Assembly (NCBI GenBank): GCA_038501625.1 | Contig: JAZAYU010001126.1 | Span: 1-64,000, forward strand | Direction: 5' to 3' | DNA from: Corbicula japonica | Taxonomy: Eukaryota > Mollusca > Bivalvia > Venerida > Cyrenidae | DNA length: 64,000 nt | Shown here: in pieces, positions 35,683 through 47,710 of the stretch | Layout of the letters: every line of letters begins with the position of its first letter | Numbering within the stretch: the stretch's first letter is position 1 | Program-made: the position numbers and the translations under genes | The notes under the pieces: generated by a model | Told to the model about the DNA's origin: nothing | The model's input: the letters and a program-made list of their open reading frames with translations, nothing else | Databases searched by the model: none

Positions 35683-36399
35683 GTAAGTATTTAATATTGT
35701 TTTATTATATTTATGAAAATTTCACATTTAAGACAGCTGGTATTGAAACATAGAAAACGTTAAGAAAACGGAGTCAATCAAGAATATTTATAGTAGAAAA
35801 ACATACCGTGGAATTACCTGTACCACCTACACCTACACCGGCAATATCCACTGATAACGCGACTTTGTATTTCATCATCAGGTCGATATCAACACTGTTA
35901 TAATTATGTTAAACATAGTTCGCATATGATGGGGATGGGTATTTTCGAACTTTTATATTTACATTTTCATTTTTATCTACAACTCATAGAGAGTAAGTTA
36001 AAGTTAAGTAACTTACAAACTGCGGCTTTGAATAGAACTTACGGAATATTGGGAGAGATTGATGCGGACTACAGCGAAACTTGATCATGACGATTTCGAT
36101 TTGCGAGAAGCCGTTGGATAATTCAATTACCGAAATTGAAAGGAAATAAAGATACTGTACTATAACAGTACTGTACTGTTTTTGTCGGCTCCGCTCAAAC
36201 AAGCATCGCACTCAAATATTGCTTTTAATTTCTTGAAATTCTTCTTGTTGTTTATAGACTTGTTAAAATTATAGGAAGGATCGTCCGCAATTTTGTTTTG
36301 ATTTTCGGTAAAAGTGCATATAGTTAAGCATACTTAATCTCTTACGTTTTTTCAAGCGGCATGTATATGTTTAACTAAAATTGTGACAGAAATTTTTTT

Positions 36400-36595
36400 T
36401 TCAATAGATGACAAGGGACTTTTCACGACAATTATGAAAATATTGCAGTCTCTGTTTGTTTGAGCCTGTTCATGGACAGTAATGGATATGCATATAATTG
36501 TCCACGCCGCCTAGCCCCGGGTTTAGCCCAATTCAATATTTACACAAATAAACAATACAATTTTGACCATCCTAAACGATGTTGAAAAAGTTGAA
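36400..36595 (+). repeat. M1 family copy 5, in a locus B intron
   Basis: Contains 'atgaaaatattgcag', 'tttgagcctgttcatggaca', 'cacgccgcctagccccgg' and 'cctaaacgatg', all in M1 order. Its presence inside an intron, without an M1 copy in the equivalent gene C intron, suggests insertion after the duplication or loss in C. Confidence 0.8.
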
Positions 36596-37774
36596 ATAGT
36601 GATCTAGACAAAGGACGAGTTAAGAATGGTCACGGTGATGCTAAGTAACTTACAAACTGCGTATTTGAATTATCCAAAAATTCAAGACTAATGGCAATGG
36701 AATGATCGGTTATCGTTTACATGTACGACATCAAGTTGAAAAAGATCAGATTATTCTCGAAAATCGAATAGATACTCTATTTAAAATATATTGTAGTGAT
36801 GTCATGCAGGTACATTTCATTTAATTACTTCATACATGGAAATTGATGTTCTCACCAGGGAATTAAGCCCTTCGGAATTAATTAAGCAAAATAAATGAAA
36901 AGAAATCAGTGTTTTTATTTATCTTTGGCTCGAAAAAGGCTTTAAAGTAAAATTAAACAATTATTTGGATCATTGAAAGGGTATCAGAAGATATAATGCC
37001 CGTCTGGGTACAATAGTAAGATATTTTAAGTTCCCCACATTTATTGTTTCACAAGTATTTTAAAACGCGCTTTCCAAATAACCTAAATGAAAAGAGATAT
37101 TTATACTATAATAGCACTGTACTGTTGTATTGTCATGACCGAACATCGCATTCAAATACTTTTTTATTTATTTCTCTGGTTTTTATATACTTGTTTAAAT
37201 TTTAGGAAAGAAGTCGAACGTCTTTTGCAAGAGAATTTTAAGAAGATTGAAGACTTACAGAAGTAACATATTTAATTTACCGTTGTAAGGAAATACTCGT
37301 AAAATGAAGTTTATATGCTGTTCAAATATTAATTGCTGTAATACTAAAAGTAGCTTTTCAGTTTTTAAAATACGTTACGTAACGTAAATTTTCCACAATA
37401 TCACGAATACGCACGCCCGATTGCAAAAAATGTTAAAATTATATATTGCATAGAAATAAAACTGAAAGAAGCTGAAATAGTAAAGAAATCAAAGGAGAGA
37501 AGTGATTTGGAAAGAAACAAAGATTCTGAAATTTCAAGATTTCGACCAGAAAAGAACCAGCTAGAAAAAGAAAAGGAAGAACTTTTGACAAGGCAAGAAT
37601 TTGTGTTAATAAACGTTCTCTTAAAAGTTTATACTAATATCTTGGTACGAGCGCAAGATATTTTTTGTTGCCCATATTAATTGTTTTATATGTATATCAA
37701 ATGCGCTTTCCAAATCGTGATTATACATGTAAATAAATGGTCATGATACTAATGGCGTGTTGATTTAGGTTAAG

Positions 37775-37978
37775 TGATAGGGCAGGAAGAAAACATTCAG
37801 ACAACAATCCGAACATCGCAGATCTCTTTACAATCTTTACAGACCTACTAAACTAGCAGAAAAGTTCTCTGAACTTTATGATAATGCATGGTCAAATGCC
37901 TTCTGTGGTATTCAACAATTAGACGGATATGAAGACAACGAGGAAAAAGCAGTTACAGCATTGATGAACATGCTTATG
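37775..37978 (+). pseudogene. Locus B helical-module exon, frameshifted
   Basis: Begins AGRKHSDNNPNIADL, like gene C (AGRKLTDNNPNIADL). The stretch after GCAGATCTC is 2 nt longer than in C, which brings TAG into frame. The original frame resumes with KLAEKFSELYDNAWSNAF. The exon is 204 nt against 202 in gene C. Confidence 0.85.
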
Positions 37979-38714
37979 GTAAATAAGAAGTTGATATATG
38001 TATTTTAGATGAAAACAACAACAAAAACAACTAAATTACATCGTAATATATAGCAAAGCCTGTTATCCAGATAGGCATCTAGCGAGGAAGTTAAAACATT
38101 GCAACCATTACACAGATTAGTTTGATAAGGATGGATATAAAATTTACCGAAAATATTCTTGTCAACACAATATCGAAAATGTTAAAATACATGCTCGTTT
38201 ATCTGTGAGATAACCAATACACAAGGCCTAAATAGATTTAAAAGGCACATTGGAAGTCAACAAACTCGATAAATAATAATGCAATTAATGCAGGGTCGTT
38301 ATTGTTTTCATGGATTAAATGTACATGGCGACATTTAAAAATCGCCATTCTTCACCATATAAGACGCTTATTTGTATTATAAGGGATGAAAATGAAACTT
38401 TGCATGATTACCCGGTTACCTTAGCTCGGCAAGAACGTAAATGCTGGAAATGCAATTTAAAACATATCCTACATACCAAAACGAATAAAGCATTACATTT
38501 TAAATTAACTTCATATATTTTGAAAACTAGTTTTATGTATTTATATTTCGTTTATGTACGAGATATAAAATTCTATTAGATTAATTATTTAAATTTCGTT
38601 GTCAGACTGCTTACAAAGTCGCTTCCGATGCTGCGAAGAACGAACTGGCAAGTTTAAAGGAAAAAATCGAGCAGTTTTACGGTGTAAGTAGACTTTAGTT
38701 CATGTATGTGTTCA

Positions 38715-38765
38715 AGTGATAGTGTCTCTAGCTGGGAGCTAACCCGCACCGTCACGGCGACGAAG
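38715..38765 (-). repeat. SINE fragment in a locus B intron
   Basis: The reverse complement reads CGTCGCCGTGACGGTGCGGG, then TTAGCTCCCAGCTAGAG, nearly identical to the B-box part of the SINE at 40,453. About 50 bp. Confidence 0.8.
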
Positions 38766-39306
38766 AAGAGTTTGTGATTGCTTAAATGGAGTATTTTCTT
38801 AATGCAGATCTCCTTTCCATTACTTATAATATCGTTTTAGTATGCCCTTTAGAAATTTGCTAACTTTATAAACCTATACTAATGGGTAAGTAGTTTTGAT
38901 AAAAATAAACGTTTCCCTTACTGTATTTAAATGAATAAGATGAAAAAAGATAAAATACTACGAGAAGTACTTTGAGGTTTGTTTAAATGAACGATGTTCG
39001 GCATAGTTATTTGCTTACTATTCACATATATTGATCTGACGACAGAGTTCCGATGAAAAACTGGTGTATGATGTAATGAAAAAATTAAGGACAGCCGCAA
39101 AAAGAGAGTAAAACCTAATGAAAAGATCAAAAAGGTAACGTTATGAGTATTCGTTGTACGACCTAATTACATGGTTGGATGGAATTTTGAAGAGCTCCCT
39201 TTTCGATCAAAGTACAAAATACAAAGATTTTGGTATGAATTTACATATCTTAATTCAACGTTAGGTGCTGAAAGCTCAAATGGGCTTGCTCAGATATCAT
39301 CACCAA

Positions 39307-39310
39307 CATT

Positions 39311-39346
<36 letters not shown>

Positions 39347-39366
39347 GCCGTCGTCGTCGTCGTCGA
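39307..39366 (+). repeat. (atc)n(gtc)n microsatellite
   Basis: About ten tca repeats followed by five to six gtc repeats in the last intron of locus B. It generates artefactual poly-Ser and poly-His/Arg frames. Confidence 0.95.
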
Positions 39367-39418
39367 CGTTATTATCACAGTCTTATGTTTAGTTATTATT
39401 TAAATGCTTTCTTTTCAG

Positions 39419-39850
39419 ACTTACAATACTTCAGTAGTAGAATTCGAAATGGAAATGTCGACCTGTGATGAAATAAAGACGTACATGGAGCAATGCTTAG
39501 AGTTGTGCTGGTTAATGGTTATTCAAGACCCACCTGTATTTTTTTAATGTGAAGCCTGCAAGAAAGGCGACAAGTTTGACGAAAATACTTACAGGGAATA
39601 TAAACAAGAAGGGGCTGAAGTTGCGTTTGTTGTCTGGCCAGCACTATTTCTGGAAAAAGGAGGGGCTCTTTTAAGCAAAGGAGTCGTTCAATGCTAAAAG
39701 AGACCATCGTTAAGACTTAGTGGGAAAAGCGGACTGGATGTTCAAAAAGCCTTTCAAACTGATATCAGAACCCCAGATGCTGAAAAGAACGGAAACATTA
39801 AAAATTCCCGTGAAAGACGTAATTCTGTCTCACAGTTAAATTTTTTCTAA
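39419..39850 (+). pseudogene. Locus B terminal exon with two in-frame stops
   Basis: Acceptor TTCTTTTCAG|ACTTAC. The frame is open for 42 codons to TAA at 39,545, then continues CEACKKGDKFDENTYREY and VVWPALFLEKGGALL to TAA at 39,695, and then a Ser/Lys-rich tail to a final TAA at 39,848. Sequence identity with 48,313-48,813 is high around the domain and lower in the tail. Confidence 0.88.
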
Positions 39851-40440
39851 TAAAAACATCTTTTTGTGATTCAAAATAACTTTACACGGTGTAAATAATT
39901 TTTGTTATAATGTTGTTTTTTTTCTTATTAAAGGAATAAGACATTTGAAGTTATGATTCTTCTCGATACTTGCATATAGAGATTTGCATGCAAAATATTG
40001 TCTTACATGTAGCTACATTGCAATATGCAAGAAGTTACGACAATCTTTTATAAAACGTCAGAAGCACTGTTATTACAATATTTATACAAAAACTTCATAC
40101 GCCGACATAAAGTTCTAAATGGTCATCAATTGTGTATGTTAACAATGTATGCTAGTTTCGTTTCTTCCCTTTGTCTAGAGCGGTTGTAAAAAGAATTGTT
40201 TTGTCATGGAATCAATGTTGAAATGTTATTTAATCTTTATTGATTGTTTTCTTTAATGAATCGAATACCATTTGCTTACTCCGCAAGGTCAAAATAAGAA
40301 CAATCTTTAATAAAAGTTGAGGTTATTATGAAATCAGGAACTTTGCAAGGGGTTTAATTAAACAAAACTGCTGCTCATTCATACTTCCTTCTCACAAGGT
40401 GTCCCGTGAATACAAAGCAAGGTATTTAGACACATTTTCT
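39851..40440. other. 3' flank of locus B, nothing recognised
   Basis: AT-rich with no exon or repeat recognised, apart from the AATAAA overlapping the pseudogene stop. Confidence 0.4.
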
Positions 40441-40449
40441 GGTAAATTG

Positions 40450-40745
40450 TTGTCGCCGTGACGGTGCGGGTTCGCTCCCAGCTAGAAGCAATATCAATTC
40501 AAATTCGCAGTAGCGCTATTTGTGCAGTGTGGCGGCCGTAAAACGTCTCCCCGTACATATAGTACTGTTTTCACAAAAATAATCCGTCACCGATGTCATG
40601 CAGTGATGATAACGTATATCAGGGCTATCTGATCAACCTTTTTTGGGGTGGTCCTGGTTAGCTCAATTGGTTGAGTTGTCGGAATTGCATGGCTAGGCGC
40701 TGTCGCCGTGACGATGCGGATTCGCTCCCAGCTAGAGCCAATATC
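40450..40745 (+). repeat. tRNA-derived SINE repeat, copy with both B-box ends
   Basis: A 45-bp direct repeat (GTCGCCGTGACG.TGCGG.TTCGCTCCCAGCTAG...) lies at 40,453 and 40,701, a period of 248. Between them is the SINE body plus an A-box-like GGTTAGCTCAATTGGTTGAG (40,658-40,677). The A-to-B-box spacing and motifs indicate tRNA ancestry. The cloverleaf is not intact, so no tRNA gene is called. Confidence 0.8.
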
Positions 40746-40904
40746 ATTTTTAATTGCATTAAATTTCTGTGAAGTAGTTTAAAAATTCGACTTCAAATAA
40801 AAAAGTAATGGGCCGGCCAAGATTTTGTGACCTTGACCTTTAAGGTAGCTACCCATATGTTTCGCGCGACATGTCGTCTTGTTGTGTGTCTACCTCAGGC
40901 TTTA

Positions 40905-41310
40905 ACACTGTTTGTTTGTCCAGTAACCACAAGTTATGTTAACAATTTCAGCAGAGCTCAGTTACTTTTTTTATGACCGGAACTCATTTTCCTTAAGGCT
41001 GGTATGTGCACCATTTTGATTTAGAATTTCAAATTGTGTTTGCATTTTGCAAATAGTGCAATAATGTATACTGTTGCTATATTTCACTCGGTTTTTTGCC
41101 TGATTTGCACTACGATTTGAACGCGAAATCAAAACCAAATGAAATGTACTGTGTTATAGCATAGTCTTTGAAAATAATAAAACTGCTCAAAAGTATTCCC
41201 TGTAAACATAAACATTACCACAGTTAATCATACTCATGTTTAGTTTATCAATCTCAAAATATTCCATTCTGACTGGAAATTCAGCTTTTACATTCTCTTC
41301 ACTTTCAACA
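40905..41310 (+). repeat. Empty-site copy of the 18.4-20.2 kb segment
   Basis: Colinear with 18,395-18,696 plus 20,096-20,190 but lacking the mariner. The junction here reads '..aacattaccacagttaatc'. A bivalve-type 'tgaccttgacctttaaggtag' motif lies just upstream. Confidence 0.8.
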
Positions 41311-44300
41311 ACTCAGACAGTGAAAAAGTCTGTAACCCTTCCAAATGTGGGTTTGTTTCAAAACTTTATTAGTCGCCATTATTTTACTTATTCTTCGTAG
41401 TATGCGAAATCAAACATCTAGAATACATAATGTAATAGGTTTTTTGCAAGCTCAATTGGAGCATAACTAAGAAAGAAAGGTAATATTTAAATATATAAAC
41501 TAATGTCGTTAAGACGTGGCAAGAACCCACGGGTAAAAGGTGAAACTTACTTGAAAGAGTAACACTATGAAAGGTTAAATTGATGTTCAGTTGAACACGT
41601 GTGTCTACCTCAGGCTCTTAGTAAGAGAAAATCTGATTAATTTAAAAAGACATAATTTTAGAAATGGCAAAGTTGCAGCCAACATAGTGTTCATGACAAA
41701 ATATAAGTTCAAAAACGTGAATAACTCCAGAAAAAGTAACCTAAATATAGAGGTTTTGCGTCATCATATTGTCATAAGCAATATAATTTGAAACTGTTAT
41801 GAAATGTAAGGAAAAACAATGTTTAACTTATAAAAATGTTAAGTCTCCGCGAAAAAATCTAGACACAAAAAGGGCTTAACTCGTTCAAGTGTGACCTTGA
41901 CTCTTAAGACGTTTCCTTCATCATGACCCTTTTGTGAAAAGCAATTCAATTTGTGAGTTTGAATTAAGATATGTTAAGCAATGGCAACGTTTTAGCCAAC
42001 GAAAAGTTATTGTGACGAATGAACCGACGAGCAAAATGATTGCCAGACTGTCATACCTGGTCAGCCTTTTCGAAAAAGCGAGTGGATTTCTATGTTGTCA
42101 AATACAGTATGTGACATCACAAAGATAACTTTTTATTGAAAAATGACATCAATAAATTTAACGTGAACGCAACAACGAAGAAAAGGAAATGACAAATAGC
42201 AATAATGAACGACGAATTTTATTAATAAAATTTATGATCATGTTTGTTACAACAAAAAAAACTTTACCATGCTGAAATAGTGAATAATTATCATGCCACT
42301 TACCCTGGATTAAATCCACTTTCAACATGTTTACAGAACGCTTTCATTTCACAGTAAAAAATTCCACAAAGATTGTGAATAAGAACTAATAAAAATGCTA
42401 ACGCTTTGATTATTACAATGTAATTCTTAGTTAAACCAAAGACCCCGAATATTATTTCTCCCTTATGTACATGATCTATCAAATAACTGGTTGAACTGGT
42501 TGAAAACTAAGCTGACTACGACTAAGCGCTTAATCAGTTAGAACTTTGTCATCTGCCTCGTTCTTTAATACCTTCACTGTCTGCTACTTTACATAGGTAC
42601 AATGTAGAATGTTATCAGAATGTTATCAGACAACCGATACATTCCTTAAAAGTGTATATAATTTCGGACGGAATAGGAAATCGGATTGTTTTCTCCATAC
42701 TGTTAACTTTATCTATAGAGTATTATAATGCCATCACTAAAGTTGACTCTGGACTCGGCATATTAACGTTCATACATTTATTATATGCAAGTTGAAACAT
42801 TGTGTTTCGCAAATCTAGATTTAAATAATGAGATTGAGTATTTGGATCTGAGTGCTTTTAATTTCATCACTACTGTTCACAGGGAAATAGTTAAAATCAA
42901 GTATGAAAGAGAAGTCCAAATCATGCTATAAAATACCCCAGAATGCAGGATTTAGCATATAGATTTTCAAAAATTTCCGAGAGAGCAGGCCCCCGGACCT
43001 CTTGATTAGTTAAGCATCTTACAAATTCATTTGAGCCTCTTACAAATTTTATTTATCGAGAATCCTGGACGTGTCCGAGGGGCTGATGTTCAAGCTCCGT
43101 ACCAATTATCAATTAACGCTTTAAAAATATTAGCTGAGTTGAACCCCCCTTGCTGAAATCCTGGATCCGCCCCTGGTTTCAAGTAATGATCAGTCTAAAT
43201 ATTTAACATTATTCAGCGCTGATCGAGCAATTGTTACACATTTATCGAAAGATTAGACATTTCGCTACATGTATATGCATAAGAATCTCAGGTGAATATT
43301 TTTTCTCACTTGAACCTTTGTTTATGCGTGCACGTTTTTTGATCTCTGATTATTTGAAGATGTGTTTTTTTTAATTTGTTTTATAGCTTTAGAACGCGAT
43401 ATTGAAGAGATGTAGAAAAAAGTACGGACAGCGCAACATTATTTTATTTCTTGCGTCGGGGATTAAGAAATGAAAAACGAAATAAAATGTTGCAATGGTT
43501 TATTTTACTCATAGGAAAAAACATCAACTGCGCTTTGGAAAATATTTTTTTCAGGAAATTAACATTAGTAATTAAATATGACCTACAATCAAACGCCGAC
43601 AATAATATCAGATGTCGGTAAAAACCACGTGATTTGTTCGAATAACACGTTGTTTGCTCGCCGAATAAATCATAAACATATGACGTAAAATACATATGAC
43701 GTACACTAAAACGTTAACAATACGTCAGACGTGTGCAATTGAAAAGACATGATTTGCACGAGATGCACGTTTCTTGCGCGAAACACGCGAAAGGTTTTGT
43801 CGTGGGTAGTATTTGTGTTCTGTTTTAGTTTAGGTCTAAGAACGATTCGCATGAATGACACGATGATTGCGATCTGAATTATGCATTTATCGGTCACAGA
43901 TAGAAATATCGCTTTCAACATTCAATTATTTAACAAATATCACAGAAATTTAAACAACTGTTTTGAAACTAAACGTTTCAAATTTAGATTTTGTCAAATC
44001 CTTTCTGCACTGAAAAGGCTTTCAATTATCAATAATTAAAAATAATGTACGATCTTTTACATTAGATTTCACTGGCGGTGATCTTTGATCTGTAGATAGT
44101 TGTTATTTATTACTGATTTTGTTGTTTATTTTTAGTTTCCAAATAAGTGTGCGGCACACGAAAAATACAACATTCAATGACATTTAATTTAAATATGATC
44201 CAATATTTATTACCAGTTGCGTTTCGTCTAAATATAATTATTCAGCAATAACAAGCTTCGAAAAAAAATGATCTCCCTTTGAATTATCAACAGTAGGCAC

Positions 44301-46200
44301 TTTCCCGTTAGTCAAGAAGAGGTTGTCTCCCGTGGATTTTGTACGATTATTTGTGTTGTTTTTTTTTTTTTTTTTTTGCTTATACTGAACAAATATCCAA
44401 AGTAACTCTAAGAAAGCTTAGTTACTTTGTACATGTAGTATCGTAACACTGAATTTACATATGCGTAATTGTTAGAAATATTTGTTTCTAAAGATTCAGT
44501 TTTTAAACAAACTACTTTTCGAATACGCATGCATGCTTCAAAAACAAAACAAAACGCAACAAAAGCTCATCGCATTTGCATCTTTTACTCAGATATTTAA
44601 ATTAAGAAGAGGTGAATTGACATTAATGTCCCGCGAATAGCGAAAGATAAGTATCAGTCGTATCGGGAATCTCGTAGGGTTACACCGCCGGAGCTAACTA
44701 GTTTAGCACATGAATGATTAAAATGTTTCGCTTTATGTTTTTCTCAATAATGTAAAATCTTCATAAGACAATAACGTTAACAGTGTTGTTAGAAATACCA
44801 TGGTAAATACACTCTAAGGCATGATTATCGTGCAGACAATGTTCTTTAAACAGTTTAATCCTGGCGTCAGCTCGAGTCATGTATACGCACGTGTGCACCG
44901 CGTTGGGAAATTGCGGGAATTTAATATGAATCTTTAACTATATCGGTTTTGATAGTGATTAACATTATTCTGATTTAAAATGTTTAAAATCACTAACAAT
45001 TACCAATGCAAACTGATGCTTATAGTTCAGTACATTTATTTAATCTGACTTGACATTCGTGCAGTGATAATGCTACCATGCTGAAATAGGGTCGCTTAGA
45101 CAAAAATGATAATCTTCTGTTTATTTTAATACAACGTAGATGTTTTCAAATTAACATATTAATAATTCTTAAGTTTTTGTCAAGTTCAGTTTGCCTAATT
45201 TCATAATTTACCGTCTATAATTCTTTGTAAGCGGTTTGACGATTTTATTACCGATAAGATGTAGATATCCCTGATAGTTGTCATGGCAACATTTGCCCGA
45301 GGCAGATAAATTACCGAAATTTTAGGGAATTTACATGTACATTGTGACATTCTTATTTTGACTCTTCTTTCAGAAACAACTAAATAAAAAGCAAGAGCGA
45401 ATGAATACCGCTATAAGAGAATTCAAGAGAATCATACTAAGGGCTTTATAGTTTTTTATAAATGTATCATTATCCAAGCTGTTCCACAAGCATTTAATTT
45501 ACATGGAGAAGATCTTATTGTTTTCCTTCGCCGGATCGGATCGCCTTTACGTCTTTGTTTTGATGCAAACATGGTAATTGTCAATTTTGCAATGTCAGTC
45601 TGAAGTTTCTCACCATATTTTATTACATTTGATAGAAATCTACATGTTTTGACATTTACAACAGTTACTGAAATTTGTTGAACGAAAATATTTAACCGTG
45701 GAAACGGTAAAAACGCACGGACGCGGAAATGGAACGCTGGAAACGCTAGAAACGGAAGAAACGCTAGAAACGGACGAAACGCTGGAAACGCAGCATTGAA
45801 AGCGTTTTAATCGAAATGGAAACGGAATGGAAACGGAACGGAAACGGAATGGAAGCGCAGCGGAAAACGTTGCCAATTAAAATGGAAATGAAACGGAGTG
45901 GAAACGCAGAAAATGTCAATTTCTTGATTTTCAGTATTGTAATTAATAACCCGTCTAATTTCCTCCTTTGACAAAAAGGCACAACAGCAAAAAACAAATG
46001 ACATTAATGTTTTCGAAACACATCGACTAAATAACGTGAGCTAAACATTGGAATACTAGCATGCCGCTACTGTATCATTAAGACTCAAACACGCTGATCT
46101 TCTGCTTGGGAATGAACGCAAGGAAAAGTAATTTTTTTGAAGTCGAGAATGCATTGGACTTTTTAACGAAATTTGCTCAATTAGTCTGCAACCGCACTCT
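41311..46200. other. Gene-poor stretch with repeat traces
   Basis: A hAT-type end is suggested at 43,152-43,176 (CAGGGGCGGATCCAGGATTT on the minus strand), without a mate found. Two decayed coil-like segments follow splice-acceptor-like signals on the plus strand: near 43,386 (ALERDIEEM, stop, KKVRTA) and 45,374-45,450 (KQLNKKQERMNTAIREFKR, stop). There is a poly-T run near 44,359-44,378. No complete gene was recognised. Confidence 0.4.
45690..45910 (+). repeat. GGAAACG minisatellite
   Basis: An irregular array of 6-9-bp units (ggaaacg, gaaacgct, gaaatg), purine-rich on the plus strand. The overlapping Ser/Val/Phe-rich minus-strand frames (45,640-46,004) are artefacts of it. Confidence 0.9.
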
Positions 46201-46277
46201 GAATGTGCTTTAAATCGCCGTTTGCAATAAATCTCGAGAGGTTACTCGTGGGTATATATTAGACTGGGTTTCTATAA

Positions 46278-46491
46278 CAAATCTACTTTGAACTTTGCTG
46301 TCATGGTGATATTGCTTTATTTGCTTTGCAAACGCATGGAAAAATCAAGACGGAACGTTTGCGGCGTAATGAATATAGAGCTCTTTTTACAGAAGGAACT
46401 CTTTTAAAACCAAGTTGCGAACTGTTCCATCCACGTGTTGACGGTTCATGTATTTCGATGGTTTTACCAAGTACAGGTGTAGAAAATCCGG
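46278..46491 (+). CDS. Unidentified gene, penultimate exon (candidate)
   Basis: The frame is open from 46,278 to a strong donor CCGG|GTAAGT at 46,491. It contains THGKIKTERLRRNEY, FTEGTLLKPSCELFHP and SCISMVLPSTGVENP. The exon may start at an acceptor TTTTTACAG|AA (46,393, giving a 99-nt exon) or further upstream. Spliced to 46,853 the frame stays open for 35 codons to a stop. I do not recognise the family, and no upstream exons were found. Composition differs from the MIEAP-like genes. Confidence 0.4.
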
Positions 46492-46852
46492 GTAAGTAAC
46501 ATTACTCAAGGTCAAAAAGTAAAATATGCACATTTTAAAAAATGTTCGCTCTGTTCTGGTACACGAGTAAAGTAGGCGTTAAGAGTCTAAATCCCCGTCG
46601 CCGTACGGCTGAGCAATCTTGAAGTTAAGAAAGGTTACCAACTGCTGCTTGCTATATTATTAATCGGTAAGTTTTAGTGTTGTTTTTTTTTAAATGTGTG
46701 ACCTATGTGTGATTTGTTTGGGGTTAAAAGAGGTTTCAAACTTTAAAGTAAAATATAGGATATAAAGAAGAAATAAATACTTATTTTCTTCATTAAAGAC
46801 TTGTTGCGGTTGATGTTGTTGATGTTGTTGGCATTCTTCTCTCTCTCTCTAG

Positions 46853-46959
46853 AGACAATGGAGTATGCACCAGAGTGTTTACTTAGTTGTGAAGCTGCAG
46901 CGCCAGCTGTTGCTAAAGAAGCTAGTGCGGGACCTTCATCTCCTACCGCACTTGCTTAG
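46853..46959 (+). CDS. Unidentified gene, terminal exon (candidate)
   Basis: The acceptor has a long pyrimidine tract (CTTCTCTCTCTCTCTAG|AGACAATGG). In the phase left by the preceding exon it reads ETMEYAPECLLSCEAAAP, then AVAKEASAGPSSPTALA and a stop at 46,957. The end is Ala/Pro/Ser-rich. It marks the start of a GC-richer block, so the exon may belong to a repeat rather than a host gene. Confidence 0.38.
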
Positions 46960-47710
46960 TGGTCAGTCGTGGGTTCCTTTGTGGTAGGAGTCATAGGCTG
47001 TCCTGCTTGACGCCGGTTTTGACATTTGCCACCCATTCCGATCCCCCCTTGCTAGAATAGTCGGAATATGCTATTTCGAGATTGCTTGGTTAATGATGAA
47101 TTGACGCTACAAGGCTGGCTGGTTGGCCGTGATCCCATGGCAAGTTCACTTTAGAGGATGACCTTTGCGATGCGACCATCGTCCAGCGCAGGCGTTTCTG
47201 AGAGAGGATTGGCAACATGCAAATTATTGTGAAAGCTTCATGCACCCGATGAAGCTAGCAGGTTTTCCGGGGACTGCTGGGTTAAAGTGGGCGGTAACTT
47301 CCCAATGGAGCCAGCGGACTCCATCCATAGAGAGCAACCGCTAGCATCCAGCTCTAAGTCTAGCTCTGAGTCTTTGCTTATCATTGGTGACCGTGCTTCC
47401 CGTGTTGAGACTTCCTTGAGACTGCGAAGTGACCTTTCCATGTGAAAACCTGAGCGAAAAGTATGGCGATCCTAGAGTGACCATTGCTAGGATCTCCCTC
47501 TTGGCGTTGCAGGTTAAATCAGGCGGAAAGGCAAGCTGATACAGCCGATGACAGCGCAGCTGCAGGAGGTGCCAGAAGGCATCGCAAAGCACAGCCATCT
47601 GCCAACGGGTCTCCATACCGGATTTCCTCCCAAAACTTTTGACCAGACATTTCCCGTGCAGGTGCACAAACTATATGCTTAGAGGCGAAAGCAAAACACA
47701 TCGTCATGTA
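46960..47710 (-). mobile_element. GC-richer block with LINE C-terminal remnant
   Basis: This block is clearly less AT-rich than its surroundings. Minus-strand 47,105-47,215 reads RLRW, then (one frame over) DDGRIAKVIL, stop, SELAMGSRPTSQP. That matches the conserved LRW.GH..RM.D.RI...L..GEL..G.RP.GRP segment at the C terminus of some LINE open reading frames, with a deletion after RLRW. The flanking minus-strand frames up to 47,707 have no recognised motif and may be further LINE sequence or unrelated. Confidence 0.5.

Larger units (their letters stand above)
34026..39850 (+). pseudogene. Locus B: broken MIEAP-like paralogue of gene C
   Basis: Recognisable exons: 34,026-34,093 (68 nt, out of frame), 35,608-35,682, 37,206-37,262, 37,467-37,592, 37,775-37,978, 38,606-38,683, 39,046-39,134 and 39,419-39,850. 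They match gene C in order, phase and sequence. Lesions relative to C: a 2-nt net insertion near 37,820-37,845; a 1-nt deletion near 39,080 in an A run; CAA to TAA at 39,545; AAA to TAA at 39,695; and loss of the AG acceptor before the coil exon (GAA instead of CAG). The terminal exon still reads EQCLELCWLMVIQDPPVF and VVWPALFLEKGGALLSKGVV. No start exon was identified. An M1 copy and a SINE fragment lie in its introns. It is tail-to-tail with gene C. Confidence 0.85.

Noticed and set aside
39171..39468. Plus-strand frames with poly-Ser or poly-His/Arg
   Set aside because: Produced by the (atc)n(gtc)n microsatellite in an intron of locus B.
40658..40745. Possible tRNA gene
   Set aside because: A and B boxes are recognisable, but acceptor and anticodon stems do not pair convincingly and the sequence is part of a multicopy SINE.
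45640..46004. Three overlapping Ser/Val/Phe-rich minus-strand frames
   Set aside because: Artefacts of the GGAAACG minisatellite, open in several frames at once.
47238..47707. Three overlapping minus-strand frames of 62-108 codons
   Set aside because: Open in several frames because the block is GC-richer; no motif, and a LINE remnant lies adjacent. Kept only as a repeat block.
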